DNA of 39,218 nucleotides from an uncultured Bacteroidales bacterium (GCA_902781515.1 CACZJU010000019.1:1-39218), one strand, 5' to 3'. Positions 6,773 through 15,609 are shown, numbered from the stretch's first letter. The notes: generated by a model not told the origin, from the sequence alone. Numbers and translations: made by a program.

Positions 6773-7815
6773 CATTTCTTCCCAGCATATTATCCGACAA
6801 CGAACGACTGACGCTCCAGCGGCTCGTGGCTGAAGCAAAGAATGTTGTGCTGTTGTGTCACCAGAATCCTGACGGTGATGCTATCGGCAGCATGACAGCC
6901 GCAACATTGTTGATGCGTCGCTTAGGCAAGACAGCCACACCTATAGTTCCTAATAATTACCCCGATTTCCTGTCGTGGTTGCCAGTGAACAGCGATATTC
7001 TTCTGGGCGACAGGCAGCATAGGCGAGTGGATAATGCTTTTGCAAATGCCGACCTCGTGCTGATGCTCGATTTCAACGGACTCAGTCGTGCCGGTCAACT
7101 TCTGGCAGACAAGCTCGCAGCTTGCAGTGCTCCACGAATAATGATAGACCATCATTTGAATCCAGAAGACTGCTGCCAGTTGACTATCTCACATCCGGAG
7201 ATGTGTAGCACCTGTGAGGTGTTGCTGCGAGTGATGCTCGACATGGGATGGACGGAAGGACTGACTGCCGACGAGGCCCGTGCCCTTTATACAGGCATCA
7301 TGACAGATACTGGTAATTTTGCATACGCATCTAACCGTCCAGAAGTGTTCCAGGCTGTCAGCATACTGTTGACTACGGGGATTGACAAGGATAAGATATA
7401 TCGTAATGTATTCTTCTCCCACACCGAAGGACGTTTCCGTCTAATGGGATATCTGCTATACGAGAAGATGGAGATAATGCATGAACTGCACACGACCCTG
7501 ATAACAATGACCAATGAAGAGCGAATGCGCTTCAATACAAAGAATGGTTCAACAGAGGGCTTTGTGAACATACCTTTGGAGATGTCGGGCATGAAGTTGA
7601 GCATATTCCTGCGTGAAGATACGGAGCAGGAAGGACTGATACGAGTTTCAACCCGCAGTGTTGATGATTTCCCATGCAACGAGATGTGTTCCCGTTTCTT
7701 CAACGGCGGCGGTCATAAGAATGCAGCAGGCGGCTCGCTGAAAATGACAATGGAGGAGGCTGTTCAGGTTGTTCATAGCGCAGTGTTGGCTTATCGTGAG
7801 GTTTTGCGGTTATGA
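6769..7815 (+). CDS. nrnA: DHH-family phosphoesterase, NrnA-like oligoribonuclease / pAp phosphatase
   Basis: A 348-residue cytoplasmic enzyme of the NrnA type hydrolyses very short oligoribonucleotides and 3'-phosphoadenosine 5'-phosphate. The DHH domain shows NPDGDAIGS (residues 33-41), DFNG (101-104), IDHHLNP with His128-His129, and DTGNFAYAS near 185. The DHHA1 domain ends in GGGHKNAAGG near 315, which binds substrate. Length is normal for the family. It starts inside the stop of the exported endonuclease gene, so both nucleases are probably made from one message. Its last codons are part of an 8-bp tandem repeat. Confidence 0.9.
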   Translation: MTFLPSILSDNERLTLQRLVAEAKNVVLLCHQNPDGDAIGSMTAATLLMRRLGKTATPIVPNNYPDFLSWLPVNSDILLGDRQHRRVDNAFANADLVLMLDFNGLSRAGQLLADKLAACSAPRIMIDHHLNPEDCCQLTISHPEMCSTCEVLLRVMLDMGWTEGLTADEARALYTGIMTDTGNFAYASNRPEVFQAVSILLTTGIDKDKIYRNVFFSHTEGRFRLMGYLLYEKMEIMHELHTTLITMTNEERMRFNTKNGSTEGFVNIPLEMSGMKLSIFLREDTEQEGLIRVSTRSVDDFPCNEMCSRFFNGGGHKNAAGGSLKMTMEEAVQVVHSAVLAYREVLRL

Positions 7816-7848
7816 GGTTATACGGTTTTAAGGTTATAAGGTTTTGAA
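7801..7848. repeat. Period-8 tandem repeat at the end of nrnA
   Basis: Six degenerate 8-bp units of the form GTTWTRMG (GTTTTGCG, GTTATGAG, GTTATACG, GTTTTAAG, GTTATAAG, GTTTTGAA) run without interruption. The first two carry the last codons and stop of nrnA; the rest fill the gap to the next gene. Confidence 0.75.
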
Positions 7849-7850
7849 TT

Positions 7851-8564
7851 ATGATAAAGACAATGAAATATCTATGTGCTCTCTGCTTGCTTTGTGTGGT
7901 GTGCGTGAGTTGTAAGGACGACGAGACTTATGCAGACCAGAAAAAGAAGGAACGTAAGGCTGTGGAGGCTTTCCTGGCTCGTGATCCATTGATTTTGAAG
8001 GACTCTGAGGGCAATGTTCTATTGAGCACTTCGCGTATAAATGTAATCTCTGAGGAGCAGTTTGAGGCTCAGGGAGAGATGACGGATACGGCGAAGAACG
8101 AGTATGTGATGTTCAAGAAGACGGGCATTTATATGCAGATTGTGCGTCAGGGTGTTGGCGAGAAGTTGAAGAGCGGCGACAATAAGCGCATCATCAGTCG
8201 CTATTGGGAATACAGTCTTATGGGCGACAGCTTGCAGAGCACCGATAAAACGTATTTCTGGATGACCAATCCCGAAATAATGGATGTTAGCATGAACTCC
8301 GGTACTATTACTGCCAGTTTCAACATTGATGATGAAATAGCAAATGGCGGTGGAGCAATGTATATGCTTTATGGCAACGGCAGTAAGTCTGTGCCTTCGG
8401 GATGGATTGTACCGATGTCATATATCAAGGTAGGACGTCAGACAAGTGAGGACGGAATAGCCTTGGTGCGTGTTCTTATTCCTCATAGTCAGGGTACTCA
8501 AACAGCTACAAATACAGTTACTCCCTATTTCTATGAAATAAGTTACCAACAAATGCGCGATTAA
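7851..8564 (+). CDS. DUF4827 family lipoprotein
   Basis: A 237-residue exported lipoprotein. The signal MKYLCALCLLCVVCVSC ends in a lipobox cysteine followed by KDDETYAD. The body (EAFLARDPLILKDSEGN, then IYMQIVRQGVGEKLKSGD, ISRYWEYSLMGDSL) matches the Bacteroidetes DUF4827 family as I recall it, which resembles FKBP-type domains and often sits beside the DHH phosphoesterase. The function is unknown. An in-frame ATG at 7863 would give a shorter, more typical signal peptide and may be the true start. Confidence 0.75.
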   Translation: MIKTMKYLCALCLLCVVCVSCKDDETYADQKKKERKAVEAFLARDPLILKDSEGNVLLSTSRINVISEEQFEAQGEMTDTAKNEYVMFKKTGIYMQIVRQGVGEKLKSGDNKRIISRYWEYSLMGDSLQSTDKTYFWMTNPEIMDVSMNSGTITASFNIDDEIANGGGAMYMLYGNGSKSVPSGWIVPMSYIKVGRQTSEDGIALVRVLIPHSQGTQTATNTVTPYFYEISYQQMRD

Positions 8565-8574
8565 AAAAGCGGTA

Positions 8575-9711
8575 TTAAAGCATCAGGTCACGGATGATGC
8601 TGTCGCTGACAAACAAACCGCGGCGGGTGAGGCAGAGAGCTTCGTCCGCCGTTTTTCTTAAGTTCCCGTTATTGATGTGTGGTTGAGCCATTCGAAGGCA
8701 GTAGTCAAGCCTTTCTTGTCCAAACTCGCCAAGTAGTCTTGATAAGGACAAGCCTTCAACAGTGCGTAATGATAGCATTATTAGCTCGTTGTAGCGTTCC
8801 TCCTCATTCAGGTGCTCTTCTGTTGAAGGTAATTCGCCGCGAGAAATGCTATCTATATACTGCTTTATATCTTCGCAGTTGGAACTGCGAACACAGGACT
8901 TGGGGTTATAACTGTGAGCCCCAGCTCCAAGACCTATGTAGGGTTGGTTGGTCCAGTATGAAGAATTGTGGCGCGAGCGGTAACCGGGCATTGCGAAGTT
9001 AGATATCTCATAGTGTTCCATTCCGGCTTCGGCAGTTATGTCTATGAGAGAGTTGTAGCAAGCCAGACTAAGTTCTTCGTCGGCTTCATTTATCTCTTCA
9101 CGCTCCAGCATAGAGTAGAGTGGTGTGCCCATCTCAAACTGTAAGGCATAGGCTGACAGGTGTGTTATGCCAAGCGATAAAGCCGTTCGGACATCATTTG
9201 TGAACTGTTCATGAGTCTGTCTGGGCAAACCATAGATGAGGTCGAGACTGAGGTTTGAGTAACCAGCCTTTTGTAGAAGTCGCACAACCTCAATGGCCTG
9301 TTTGGCAGAGTGTCGCCGCCTAAGTAGTTGCAGTGTTCCGTCGTTAAAACTCTGTACGCCCATACTGATACGGTTGACGGGTGTTTCTTTCAGCAGAGCA
9401 ATCCAGTCCTGGTTGACATCATCGGGATTTGCCTCGATGGTTATTTCTGCATCTGGTGCCAGCGTCACTTGCTTGCAAACAGAACTGAAGAGGCGACGGA
9501 GTGCTTCACCAGTTAGTTGAGAAGGCGTTCCGCCGCCAATATACATAGAGGTTAAGGGTTTGTCGTTTGCATTCTTAATCCTTAGCTGTAGTTCTTTTTC
9601 CAGTGCTTCGACGTAGGGCAGTTGCCACGTTGAGGACAGGGTAGTAGAGTAGAAGTCGCAGTAAATACAGCGACTTCTACAGAAAGGAATATGAATGTAA
9701 ATTCCTGTCAC
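8575..9711 (-). CDS. hemW: HemW, radical SAM haem chaperone
   Basis: This 378-residue protein has the radical SAM cluster motif Cys11-x3-Cys15-x2-Cys18 (IPFCRSRCIYCDFY) at the very N-terminus, then MYIGGGTPSQL, EANPDD, RISMGVQSF and LSLDLIYGLPRQT, the HemW / oxygen-independent coproporphyrinogen oxidase-like signature. HemW is thought to deliver haem rather than to oxidise coproporphyrinogen. It is the last gene of a minus-strand unit, starting 9 bp after the DUF4878-like gene ends. Confidence 0.9.
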   Translation of the reverse strand: MTGIYIHIPFCRSRCIYCDFYSTTLSSTWQLPYVEALEKELQLRIKNANDKPLTSMYIGGGTPSQLTGEALRRLFSSVCKQVTLAPDAEITIEANPDDVNQDWIALLKETPVNRISMGVQSFNDGTLQLLRRRHSAKQAIEVVRLLQKAGYSNLSLDLIYGLPRQTHEQFTNDVRTALSLGITHLSAYALQFEMGTPLYSMLEREEINEADEELSLACYNSLIDITAEAGMEHYEISNFAMPGYRSRHNSSYWTNQPYIGLGAGAHSYNPKSCVRSSNCEDIKQYIDSISRGELPSTEEHLNEEERYNELIMLSLRTVEGLSLSRLLGEFGQERLDYCLRMAQPHINNGNLRKTADEALCLTRRGLFVSDSIIRDLML

Positions 9712-9720
9712 CGGTCGAGG

Positions 9721-10122
9721 TTATTTCTCGCCGTCAACCATCCACTTGCCGTCCTCGGTCTTAATCATCTTGGAGCGCTCCTCCTTCGTATTGCCATTAG
9801 CATAGGTGACATTGGCAACAACAGTAGCGTGAGTCTCGTCCTCATCAAACTCCTCGCTTATGACCTCGAACTTTGTCATTTGCTTGTCCTCGGGCAGTCC
9901 GTCTTTGACTTTGTTTTCCACCATCTGCAGGTAGAATTCCTTCTTTTTCTGTACCTCTTCGGGCTCGCCCTTCATATATACATACTCAAGAGCTGTCTTG
10001 TAGTCGCCCTTTATGATTGCCTTTGAATAGGCTTCTGCTGCTGCCTTGGGACTGTTGCTGCTACATGCTGCCATGAAGATGGCTGCGAGAACCACGAATG
10101 TTGAAAAAATCAGTTTTCTCAT
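9721..10122 (-). CDS. DUF4878-like lipoprotein
   Basis: A 133-residue lipoprotein. The signal MRKLIFSTFVVLAAIFMAAC carries a lipobox ending at Cys20. The mature part (SPKAAAEAYSKAIIKGDYKTALEYVY, ending DGKWMVDGEK) has the cystatin/NTF2-like layout of DUF4878 proteins: one long helix, then strands with a final GxWxV. The role is unknown. It lies between a YiiX-like gene (12 bp away) and hemW (9 bp away) on the same strand. Confidence 0.7.
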   Translation of the reverse strand: MRKLIFSTFVVLAAIFMAACSSNSPKAAAEAYSKAIIKGDYKTALEYVYMKGEPEEVQKKKEFYLQMVENKVKDGLPEDKQMTKFEVISEEFDEDETHATVVANVTYANGNTKEERSKMIKTEDGKWMVDGEK

Positions 10123-10134
10123 AGTTGTAATGAT

Positions 10135-10752
10135 TTAAGAGTGAAACATAAATATTGTTTGTAGTTGTGTTGAATGTTCCAGTTGTGAAGGTAGTATGCA
10201 ACGATAGTAGATACCAGGTAAGTCCACTACATGACGCTGGCTGTCCACCAGTTCAACGCCTGCGTGACGATAGGCGTGCACTATCAGCTCGGTGCAGTAG
10301 AGTTCAGTAGTATCAGCATCATCAAAATGGTGGTCAAAGAGAACATGCTGACGATATTTCTCGGCGGCACAGCGTGCGGCACTGGCTGCCACTTCTGCAT
10401 CCGGGTGGCGCAGGACTGCTGCGGCTATGGCGTGTGCAGAGGAGAAGAATCGTGCCGGCGTGTCCATCTTCACACGGTCTGGGTCTCCTGCATAATCTGG
10501 CTCATCGGGAACTGCATGAACTATCATGGGAATGCCTGCAGAATCTACAACAATACCTGTGTGTGAGAATGCTCCATCCGTATCGGTCCAGGTTACCATT
10601 CTGCTGCTCAAACTGGTGCAGCGTCGCATCACCACATCTCCCTCTTGCAGCGTCACAGAGTCAGGCAACAGACTGTTGTATTCAGTCTTTGTTTTACAAC
10701 ACGCCGTAAGCATGGTTAAGAGTATGATAATAAATGGGAAAGTGGTCTTCAC
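10135..10752 (-). CDS. YiiX/YebB-like permuted papain-fold amidase, lipoprotein
   Basis: About 205 residues. The signal KTTFPFIIILLTMLTAC ends in a lipobox. The mature part has GDVVMRRC, then FSHTGIVVD with the likely catalytic His, and LYCTELIVHAYRHAG with the likely catalytic Cys, the His-before-Cys order of circularly permuted NlpC/P60 (YaeF/YiiX, C92) enzymes. The substrate is unknown; family members act on acyl or amide bonds. Translation probably starts at GTG 10752, because the frame continues open upstream but a -7 box at 10781-10788 leaves only this start after the expected transcript start. Confidence 0.75.
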   Translation of the reverse strand: MKTTFPFIIILLTMLTACCKTKTEYNSLLPDSVTLQEGDVVMRRCTSLSSRMVTWTDTDGAFSHTGIVVDSAGIPMIVHAVPDEPDYAGDPDRVKMDTPARFFSSAHAIAAAVLRHPDAEVAASAARCAAEKYRQHVLFDHHFDDADTTELYCTELIVHAYRHAGVELVDSQRHVVDLPGIYYRCILPSQLEHSTQLQTIFMFHS

Positions 10753-10780
10753 GCGCGTATTATATAATAGGTATATGGCA

Positions 10781-10811
10781 CAAAGGTAGTGAAATTTTAT
10801 ATACATGCAAA
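10781..10811 (-). promoter_or_regulatory. Promoter for the yiiX-like/hemW unit
   Basis: On the minus strand TACCTTTG (10788-10781) is preceded by TTTG (10811-10808) with a 19 bp spacer. It points at the GTG start at 10752 and is divergent from the EF-G2 promoter. Confidence 0.7.
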
Positions 10812-10839
10812 GGTTACAAAGAAAAAATGACATTAAACA

Positions 10840-10871
10840 TTTGGTCAGGTCGTAGGTTTTCGCTAAATTGC
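10840..10871 (+). promoter_or_regulatory. Possible promoter for EF-G2
   Basis: TTTG at 10840-10843, a 20 bp spacer and TAAATTGC at 10864-10871 approximate the Bacteroidetes consensus. The leader would be about 55 nt and contains a small TCGC/GCGA hairpin near 10881-10896. Confidence 0.4.
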
Positions 10872-10932
10872 AAACCGAATCGCGCAAAAAGCGACGAAAA
10901 TGGCATAAAATAATCTTAATAATACTAACACT

Positions 10933-13086
10933 ATGAAAGTTTATCAGACCCATGAGATTAAGAACATTGCCTTGCTTGGCAATGATGGTGCAGGTAAAAC
11001 AACCCTGACAGAAAGCCTGCTTTACGAAGCAGGCATCATCAAGCGTCGTGGACGCATCACACAGAAGAATACCGTAAGTGACTACTTCCCTGTAGAGCAG
11101 GAGTATGGCTATTCGGTATTCAGCACAGTTTTCCACACAGAGTGGAATGGCAAGAAGCTGAACATCATTGACTGTCCGGGTTCGGATGACTTCGTCGGTG
11201 GTGCCATCACAGCTTTGAATGTAACAGACACAGCTATCCTGTTGCTGAAGGGTGCCAATGGTGTTGAGGTGGGCACACAGAACCACTTCCGCTATACCGA
11301 AAAGCTGGGCAAGCCCGTCATCTTCCTCGTAAACCAGTTGGACGATGAGAATTGTGACTACGACCGTATCGTTGAGCAGTTGACAGAGATCTACGGTTCT
11401 AAGGTAGTGCCCATTCAGTATCCTCTGCAGACAGGTCCCAACTTCAACTCCCTCATCGATGTATTGTTGATGAAGAAGTATTCATGGGGTCCTGAAGGTG
11501 GTGCTCCCACTATTGAGGAGATTCCTGCCGACCAGTTGGAGAAGGCTACCGAGATGCACAAGGCACTTGTTGAGGCTGCTGCCGAGAACGACGAGGGCTT
11601 GATGGAGAAGTTCTTTGAGAGTGAGACTCTGACTGAGGACGAGATGCGCGAAGGTATCCGCAAGGGTTTGGCTATGCGCGGTATGTTCCCAGTATTCTGC
11701 GTATGTGCAGGTAAGGATATGGGTGTTCGTCGTCTGATGGAGTTCCTGGGTAATGTTGTTCCTTTCGTTGACGAGATGCCCAAGGTATTCAACACCCGTG
11801 GTGCAGAGGTTGCTCCCGATCCAAATGGTCCTACCAGTTTGTTCTTCTTCAAGACCTCTATGGAGCCCCACATTGGTGAGGTTCAGTACTTCAAGGTTAT
11901 GAGCGGTAAGGTTCGCGAGGGCGATGACCTGACTAATGCTGACCGTGGTTCTAAGGAGCGTATGGCTCAGCTCTTCTGCTGCGCTGGTCAGAACCGTATC
12001 AAGGTTGAGGAACTGGTTGCTGGCGATATCGGCTGTACCGTTAAGTTGAAGGATGTGAAGACTGGTAACACTCTGAATGACAAGAACTCAGAGAACCGTT
12101 TCAACTTCATCAAATATCCTAACTCAAAGTATTCACGTGCCATCCGTGCCGTCAATGAGAGTGAAACCGAAAAGATGATGAATGCTCTGCAGAAGATGCG
12201 CGAAGAGGATCCCACATGGATAATCGAGCAGTCTAAGGAGCTGAAGCAGATTCTGGTTCACGGTCAGGGTGAGTTCCACCTGCGCACTCTGAAGTGGCGT
12301 ATGGAGAACAACGAGAAGATTCAGATTGTATTTGACGAGCCAAAGATTCCTTATCGCGAGACTATCACTAAAGCCGCACGTGCAGACTATCGTCACAAGA
12401 AACAGTCGGGTGGTGCAGGTCAGTTTGGTGAGGTTCACCTCATTGTGGAGCCTTACTATGACGGTATGCCCGCTCCTGAGGTATATAAGTTCGGAGGTCA
12501 GGAATTCCGCATCAATGCCAAGAGCGAGGAAACCATTGATCTTGAATGGGGTGGTAAGCTCGTATTCATCAACTCCGTTGTTGGTGGTGCCATTGATGCT
12601 CGCTTCATGCCCGCTATTCTGAAGGGTGTAATGCAGCGTATGGAACAGGGACCGTTGACAGGTTGCTATGCCCGCGACGTACGCGTTATTGTTTACGATG
12701 GTAAGATGCATCCAGTTGACTCCAATGAATTGTCGTTCATGCTGGCTGGTCGTCAGGCATTTGCTCAGGCATTCCGTGAGGCTGGTCCAAAGATTCTGGA
12801 GCCCATCTACGATGTTGAGGTATTCGTACCAAGTGACAAGCTGGGTGACGTGATGAGCGACCTGCAAGGCCGTCGTGCCATGATTATGGGTATGACCAGT
12901 GAGGCTGGTTACGAGAAGCTGACCGCTAAGGCTCCGTTGAAGGAGATGAGCTCTTACAGCACAGCATTGAGCAGTCTTACAGGTGGTCGTGCAAGCTTCA
13001 TCATGAGCTTTGCAAGTTATGAACTTGTTCCTGCCGATGTTCAGCAGAAACTTATCAAGGAACACGAGGCTGAACAGGCTGAATAA
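10933..13086 (+). CDS. EF-G2, elongation factor G paralogue with degenerate GTPase site
   Basis: The 717-residue protein has the whole EF-G domain order and moves tRNA-mRNA on the ribosome in the related Bacteroides EF-G2. The P-loop GNDGAGKT (16-23) is intact. Switch I reads EYGYSVFS instead of ERGITITS. The G3 motif reads DCPGSDDF (80-87) instead of DTPGHVDF, so the catalytic His is Ser84. The G4 motif is NQLD (134-137) instead of NKMD. These changes predict little or no GTP hydrolysis, as reported for Bacteroides EF-G2, a paralogue needed in carbon starvation and gut colonisation. It stands alone with its own terminator. The canonical fusA is not in this window. Confidence 0.9.
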   Translation: MKVYQTHEIKNIALLGNDGAGKTTLTESLLYEAGIIKRRGRITQKNTVSDYFPVEQEYGYSVFSTVFHTEWNGKKLNIIDCPGSDDFVGGAITALNVTDTAILLLKGANGVEVGTQNHFRYTEKLGKPVIFLVNQLDDENCDYDRIVEQLTEIYGSKVVPIQYPLQTGPNFNSLIDVLLMKKYSWGPEGGAPTIEEIPADQLEKATEMHKALVEAAAENDEGLMEKFFESETLTEDEMREGIRKGLAMRGMFPVFCVCAGKDMGVRRLMEFLGNVVPFVDEMPKVFNTRGAEVAPDPNGPTSLFFFKTSMEPHIGEVQYFKVMSGKVREGDDLTNADRGSKERMAQLFCCAGQNRIKVEELVAGDIGCTVKLKDVKTGNTLNDKNSENRFNFIKYPNSKYSRAIRAVNESETEKMMNALQKMREEDPTWIIEQSKELKQILVHGQGEFHLRTLKWRMENNEKIQIVFDEPKIPYRETITKAARADYRHKKQSGGAGQFGEVHLIVEPYYDGMPAPEVYKFGGQEFRINAKSEETIDLEWGGKLVFINSVVGGAIDARFMPAILKGVMQRMEQGPLTGCYARDVRVIVYDGKMHPVDSNELSFMLAGRQAFAQAFREAGPKILEPIYDVEVFVPSDKLGDVMSDLQGRRAMIMGMTSEAGYEKLTAKAPLKEMSSYSTALSSLTGGRASFIMSFASYELVPADVQQKLIKEHEAEQAE

Positions 13087-13144
13087 TGACGTTCCCCAAA
13101 TGCTAAAAAGTGCATAAATAGGGGGCTAAACGTTAAGAATGTTA

Positions 13145-13179
13145 AAAAGGGAGCGTGATTTTCATGCTCCCTTTCTTTG
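13145..13179 (+). terminator. Terminator after EF-G2
   Basis: AAAGGGAGCGTGA (13146-13158) pairs with TCATGCTCCCTTT (13162-13174) over 13 bp with one G-U, a tight TTT loop and a T-rich tail. Confidence 0.85.
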
Positions 13180-13227
13180 TTTTAACATTTTTCATTAACT
13201 TCGCAGTACCATTTGTTAAAAGATAGG

Positions 13228-14745
13228 ATGAAACGTTCCATCGTCTGGATAATAAGCATAGGCATCGGTGTCAGTTTTGTGGTTCTGCTGATATTGCAGA
13301 GTCAGTACACCGGACTGATGGTGAAGATGCGTACCGACCAGTTTGATGAGAGCGTAAAACGCAGTCTTGACCAGGCTTCACATGACTTGGAACGCAACGA
13401 GACGTTTAATTATCTTGAGGGCATCGTTTCCAACTATGTTGAGGCTTTGGCAGAAATTGACGATACCATAAGTTCTCCCCATTCAACACACATTCTTGGC
13501 AATCCTATTTTAATGGGAGTGCAACGGTTCGATACCATCAGCACTATGCCACGCTTGTCATTGGGACTTCATCAACGTCCATCGGTGGGCATTACAACAC
13601 AGCAGTTTCGTATGGCTGTCCGCAATGCCTACCTCTATCAGAAGGGAATACTCGATGAGGTCATATACAGTGTTCTCTATAGTGCAAGCGAGAACTCGTT
13701 TGAGGAACGTGTCAATCCCAAGTTCCTTGATGCTTGTATGCGTCAGGCTTTGGAGCAGAACGGAGTGACGCTGCCGTTCCATTTTGTTATCACAACAAGC
13801 GACGGACGTGAGGTATATCGTTGCACAGATTATGACAGTCGTGGTGAGGAATACTGCTATACTCAGGTGCTCTTCCGTAACGACCCTGCTAATAATATGG
13901 GTATTGTGCGTGTACACTTCCCAGGCCGTAACAGGTATGTGCGTGGTGTAGCCCGTTTGATGGCTCCGGCTATGATATTCACATTGCTGCTCTTCGTCAC
14001 CTTCATGTTTACCATCTATCTTTTTGCACGTCAGCGCAGGATTAATGAGATGAAGAATGACTTTGTCAACAATATGACGCATGAGTTCAAGACACCCATA
14101 GCCAGTCTTTCTCTCGCTGCACAGATGCTTGGCGATAACAGCCTGAAGAAGACACCTGCTATGTACGAGAATCTCGGAAAGGTGATAGACACAGAGACCA
14201 AGCGCCTGCGCTATCAGGTGGAGAAGGTGCTGCAGATGTCGCTCTATGACCACGACAACATTGCCTTGAAACCTGTTGAAATGAATGCCGACGAGCTTAT
14301 TGAGAATATCATCGGTACATCGTTTGCCTTGAAAGTGGAACGCATGGGAGGTGATATAGAGGCAATGTTTGAGGCAGAGAATCCCAACATATATTTCGAC
14401 GAGATGCATTTCACCAACGTCATCAGCACTCTGATGGACAATGCTGTGAAGTACCGTCGCGATGATGTTCCCCTCCATCTTGTAGTGCGCAGTTGGAATC
14501 AGTCGGACAAGTACTGCTTCTCTATTCAGGACAACGGCATCGGCATTAAGCGTGAGGACTTGAAGCGCATATTCGTGAAGTTCTATCGTGTACATACCGG
14601 TAACCAGCACAATGTAAAAGGTTTCGGTCTCGGCCTTGCCTATGTGAAGAATATGGTTCGCCAGCATAAGGGCACAGTCCGTGTTGAGAGCGAACCGGGG
14701 CAGGGGACGACATTTACTATAATATTACCAATACTAAAATCATAA
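13228..14745 (+). CDS. rprX: Sensor histidine kinase RprX
   Basis: A 505-residue membrane sensor. A membrane helix at about 3-25 is followed by a periplasmic domain to about 245, a second helix, then the HisKA domain with NNMTHEFKTPIAS (phosphate-accepting His about 285) and the ATPase domain with LMDNAVKYR (N box), DNGIGI (G1), FVKFYRV (F box) and GFGLGLAYVK (G2). All catalytic boxes are intact. The next gene, 5 bp downstream, is a close match to Bacteroides RprY, which supports naming this RprX. The ATG at 13228 gives a normal membrane start; an in-frame TTG at 13213 is less likely. Confidence 0.88.
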   Translation: MKRSIVWIISIGIGVSFVVLLILQSQYTGLMVKMRTDQFDESVKRSLDQASHDLERNETFNYLEGIVSNYVEALAEIDDTISSPHSTHILGNPILMGVQRFDTISTMPRLSLGLHQRPSVGITTQQFRMAVRNAYLYQKGILDEVIYSVLYSASENSFEERVNPKFLDACMRQALEQNGVTLPFHFVITTSDGREVYRCTDYDSRGEEYCYTQVLFRNDPANNMGIVRVHFPGRNRYVRGVARLMAPAMIFTLLLFVTFMFTIYLFARQRRINEMKNDFVNNMTHEFKTPIASLSLAAQMLGDNSLKKTPAMYENLGKVIDTETKRLRYQVEKVLQMSLYDHDNIALKPVEMNADELIENIIGTSFALKVERMGGDIEAMFEAENPNIYFDEMHFTNVISTLMDNAVKYRRDDVPLHLVVRSWNQSDKYCFSIQDNGIGIKREDLKRIFVKFYRVHTGNQHNVKGFGLGLAYVKNMVRQHKGTVRVESEPGQGTTFTIILPILKS

Positions 14746-14750
14746 ACATT

Positions 14751-15467
14751 ATGGACTTGAAAAAACGCATTCTGCTTTGTGAGGACGATGAGAGCCTGGG
14801 TATGCTGCTTCGCGACTACCTTGATGCCAAGGATTATGAAACCGTGCTTTGTCTTGACGGTCAGGCCGGATATGAGGCATTCCAGGAGGGCTTCTTTGAT
14901 ATGTGTGTGCTTGATGTGATGATGCCTAAGAAGGACGGTTTCACTTTGGCACAGGAAATCCGTGATATTGATGCCGAAGTACCCATCATTTTCCTTACGG
15001 CAAAGAACCTGAAGGAAGATATCTTTGAGGGATTCAAGATAGGTGCCGACGACTACATCACCAAACCCTTCTCAATGGATGAACTGGTGTATCGTATGGA
15101 AGCCATATTGCGTCGTGTAAAGACTCGGGAACCGGTGGTTGCTCTCTATAAGCTCGGAAAGTTCCTTTTTGACACCCAGCGCCAGATTCTATCCATTGGC
15201 AGTCAGCAGACCAAACTCACCACCAAGGAAAGTGAGTTGTTGGGACTTCTGTGCTCGCACGCCAATGATGTACTGCTGCGCGAACTGGCTCTGAAGAGGA
15301 TATGGATTGACGACAACTACTTCAACGCCCGTTCAATGGATGTCTATATCACTAAGCTTCGCAAGCACCTGAAGGCCGACCCAACCATTGAAATCAACAA
15401 TGTTCACGGCAAGGGCTACAAGCTCATAGTTCCCTCTGGCATCGAGGTCAAGGAATACTTGGAGTAA
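14751..15467 (+). CDS. rprY: Response regulator RprY (OmpR family)
   Basis: A 238-residue regulator: receiver domain 1-120 with acidic pocket Glu11-Asp12-Asp13, phospho-acceptor Asp55 (CVLDVMMPKKDG), FLTAKN and ADDYITKPFSMDEL with the invariant Lys, then a winged-helix DNA-binding domain ending in RSMDVYITKLRKHLK and NVHGKGYKL. It agrees strongly with Bacteroides RprY as I recall that sequence. RprX phosphorylates it; RprXY has been tied to envelope and stress responses, but the signal and targets in this organism are not visible here. Confidence 0.9.
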   Translation: MDLKKRILLCEDDESLGMLLRDYLDAKDYETVLCLDGQAGYEAFQEGFFDMCVLDVMMPKKDGFTLAQEIRDIDAEVPIIFLTAKNLKEDIFEGFKIGADDYITKPFSMDELVYRMEAILRRVKTREPVVALYKLGKFLFDTQRQILSIGSQQTKLTTKESELLGLLCSHANDVLLRELALKRIWIDDNYFNARSMDVYITKLRKHLKADPTIEINNVHGKGYKLIVPSGIEVKEYLE

Positions 15468-15490
15468 AGCCAGGAACTTAGGTGTGGGAG

Positions 15491-15556
15491 TTTTTCCCAT
15501 ACGTGGGAAAAGCGTTTCCCATATTTGGGAAAACCTCTTCCCATAGGTGGGAAAAA
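15491..15556. repeat. Three-unit 22-bp palindrome array downstream of rprY
   Basis: CCCATACGTGGG (15496-15507), CCCATATTTGGG (15518-15529) and CCCATAGGTGGG (15540-15551) start exactly 22 bp apart. Each is flanked by TT before and AAAA after. Only the central dinucleotide (CG, TT, GG) and the middle of the 10-bp spacer vary. A partial unit (GTGGGAG) precedes it. The 22 bp phase equals that of the arrays at both window ends, but the words differ. Confidence 0.85.
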
Positions 15557-15572
15557 CCATAAGACCATATAA

Positions 15573-15609
15573 AAGAAGAGGATGCGCCTTTTTCACGTAT
15601 CCTCTTCTT
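15573..15609. terminator. Bidirectional terminator between rprY and the small membrane gene
   Basis: AAGAAGAGGATGCG (15573-15586) pairs with 15596-15609 over 14 bp with one G-U. On the minus strand the stem is followed by TTTT, so it suits the minus-strand gene best; it may also end rprXY transcripts. Confidence 0.7.

Noticed and set aside
10753-11286. N-terminal extension of the yiiX-like gene
   Set aside because: The extension would run through the divergent promoter and into EF-G2; the lipoprotein signal and the -7 box place the start at GTG 10752.
12133-13065. Long minus-strand open frame opposite EF-G2, 310 codons
   Set aside because: EF-G2 is complete on the plus strand; the opposite frame has no recognisable motif.
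13558-14667. Long minus-strand open frame opposite rprX, 369 codons
   Set aside because: rprX on the plus strand has all kinase boxes; the opposite frame encodes His/Cys-rich sequence with no family resemblance.
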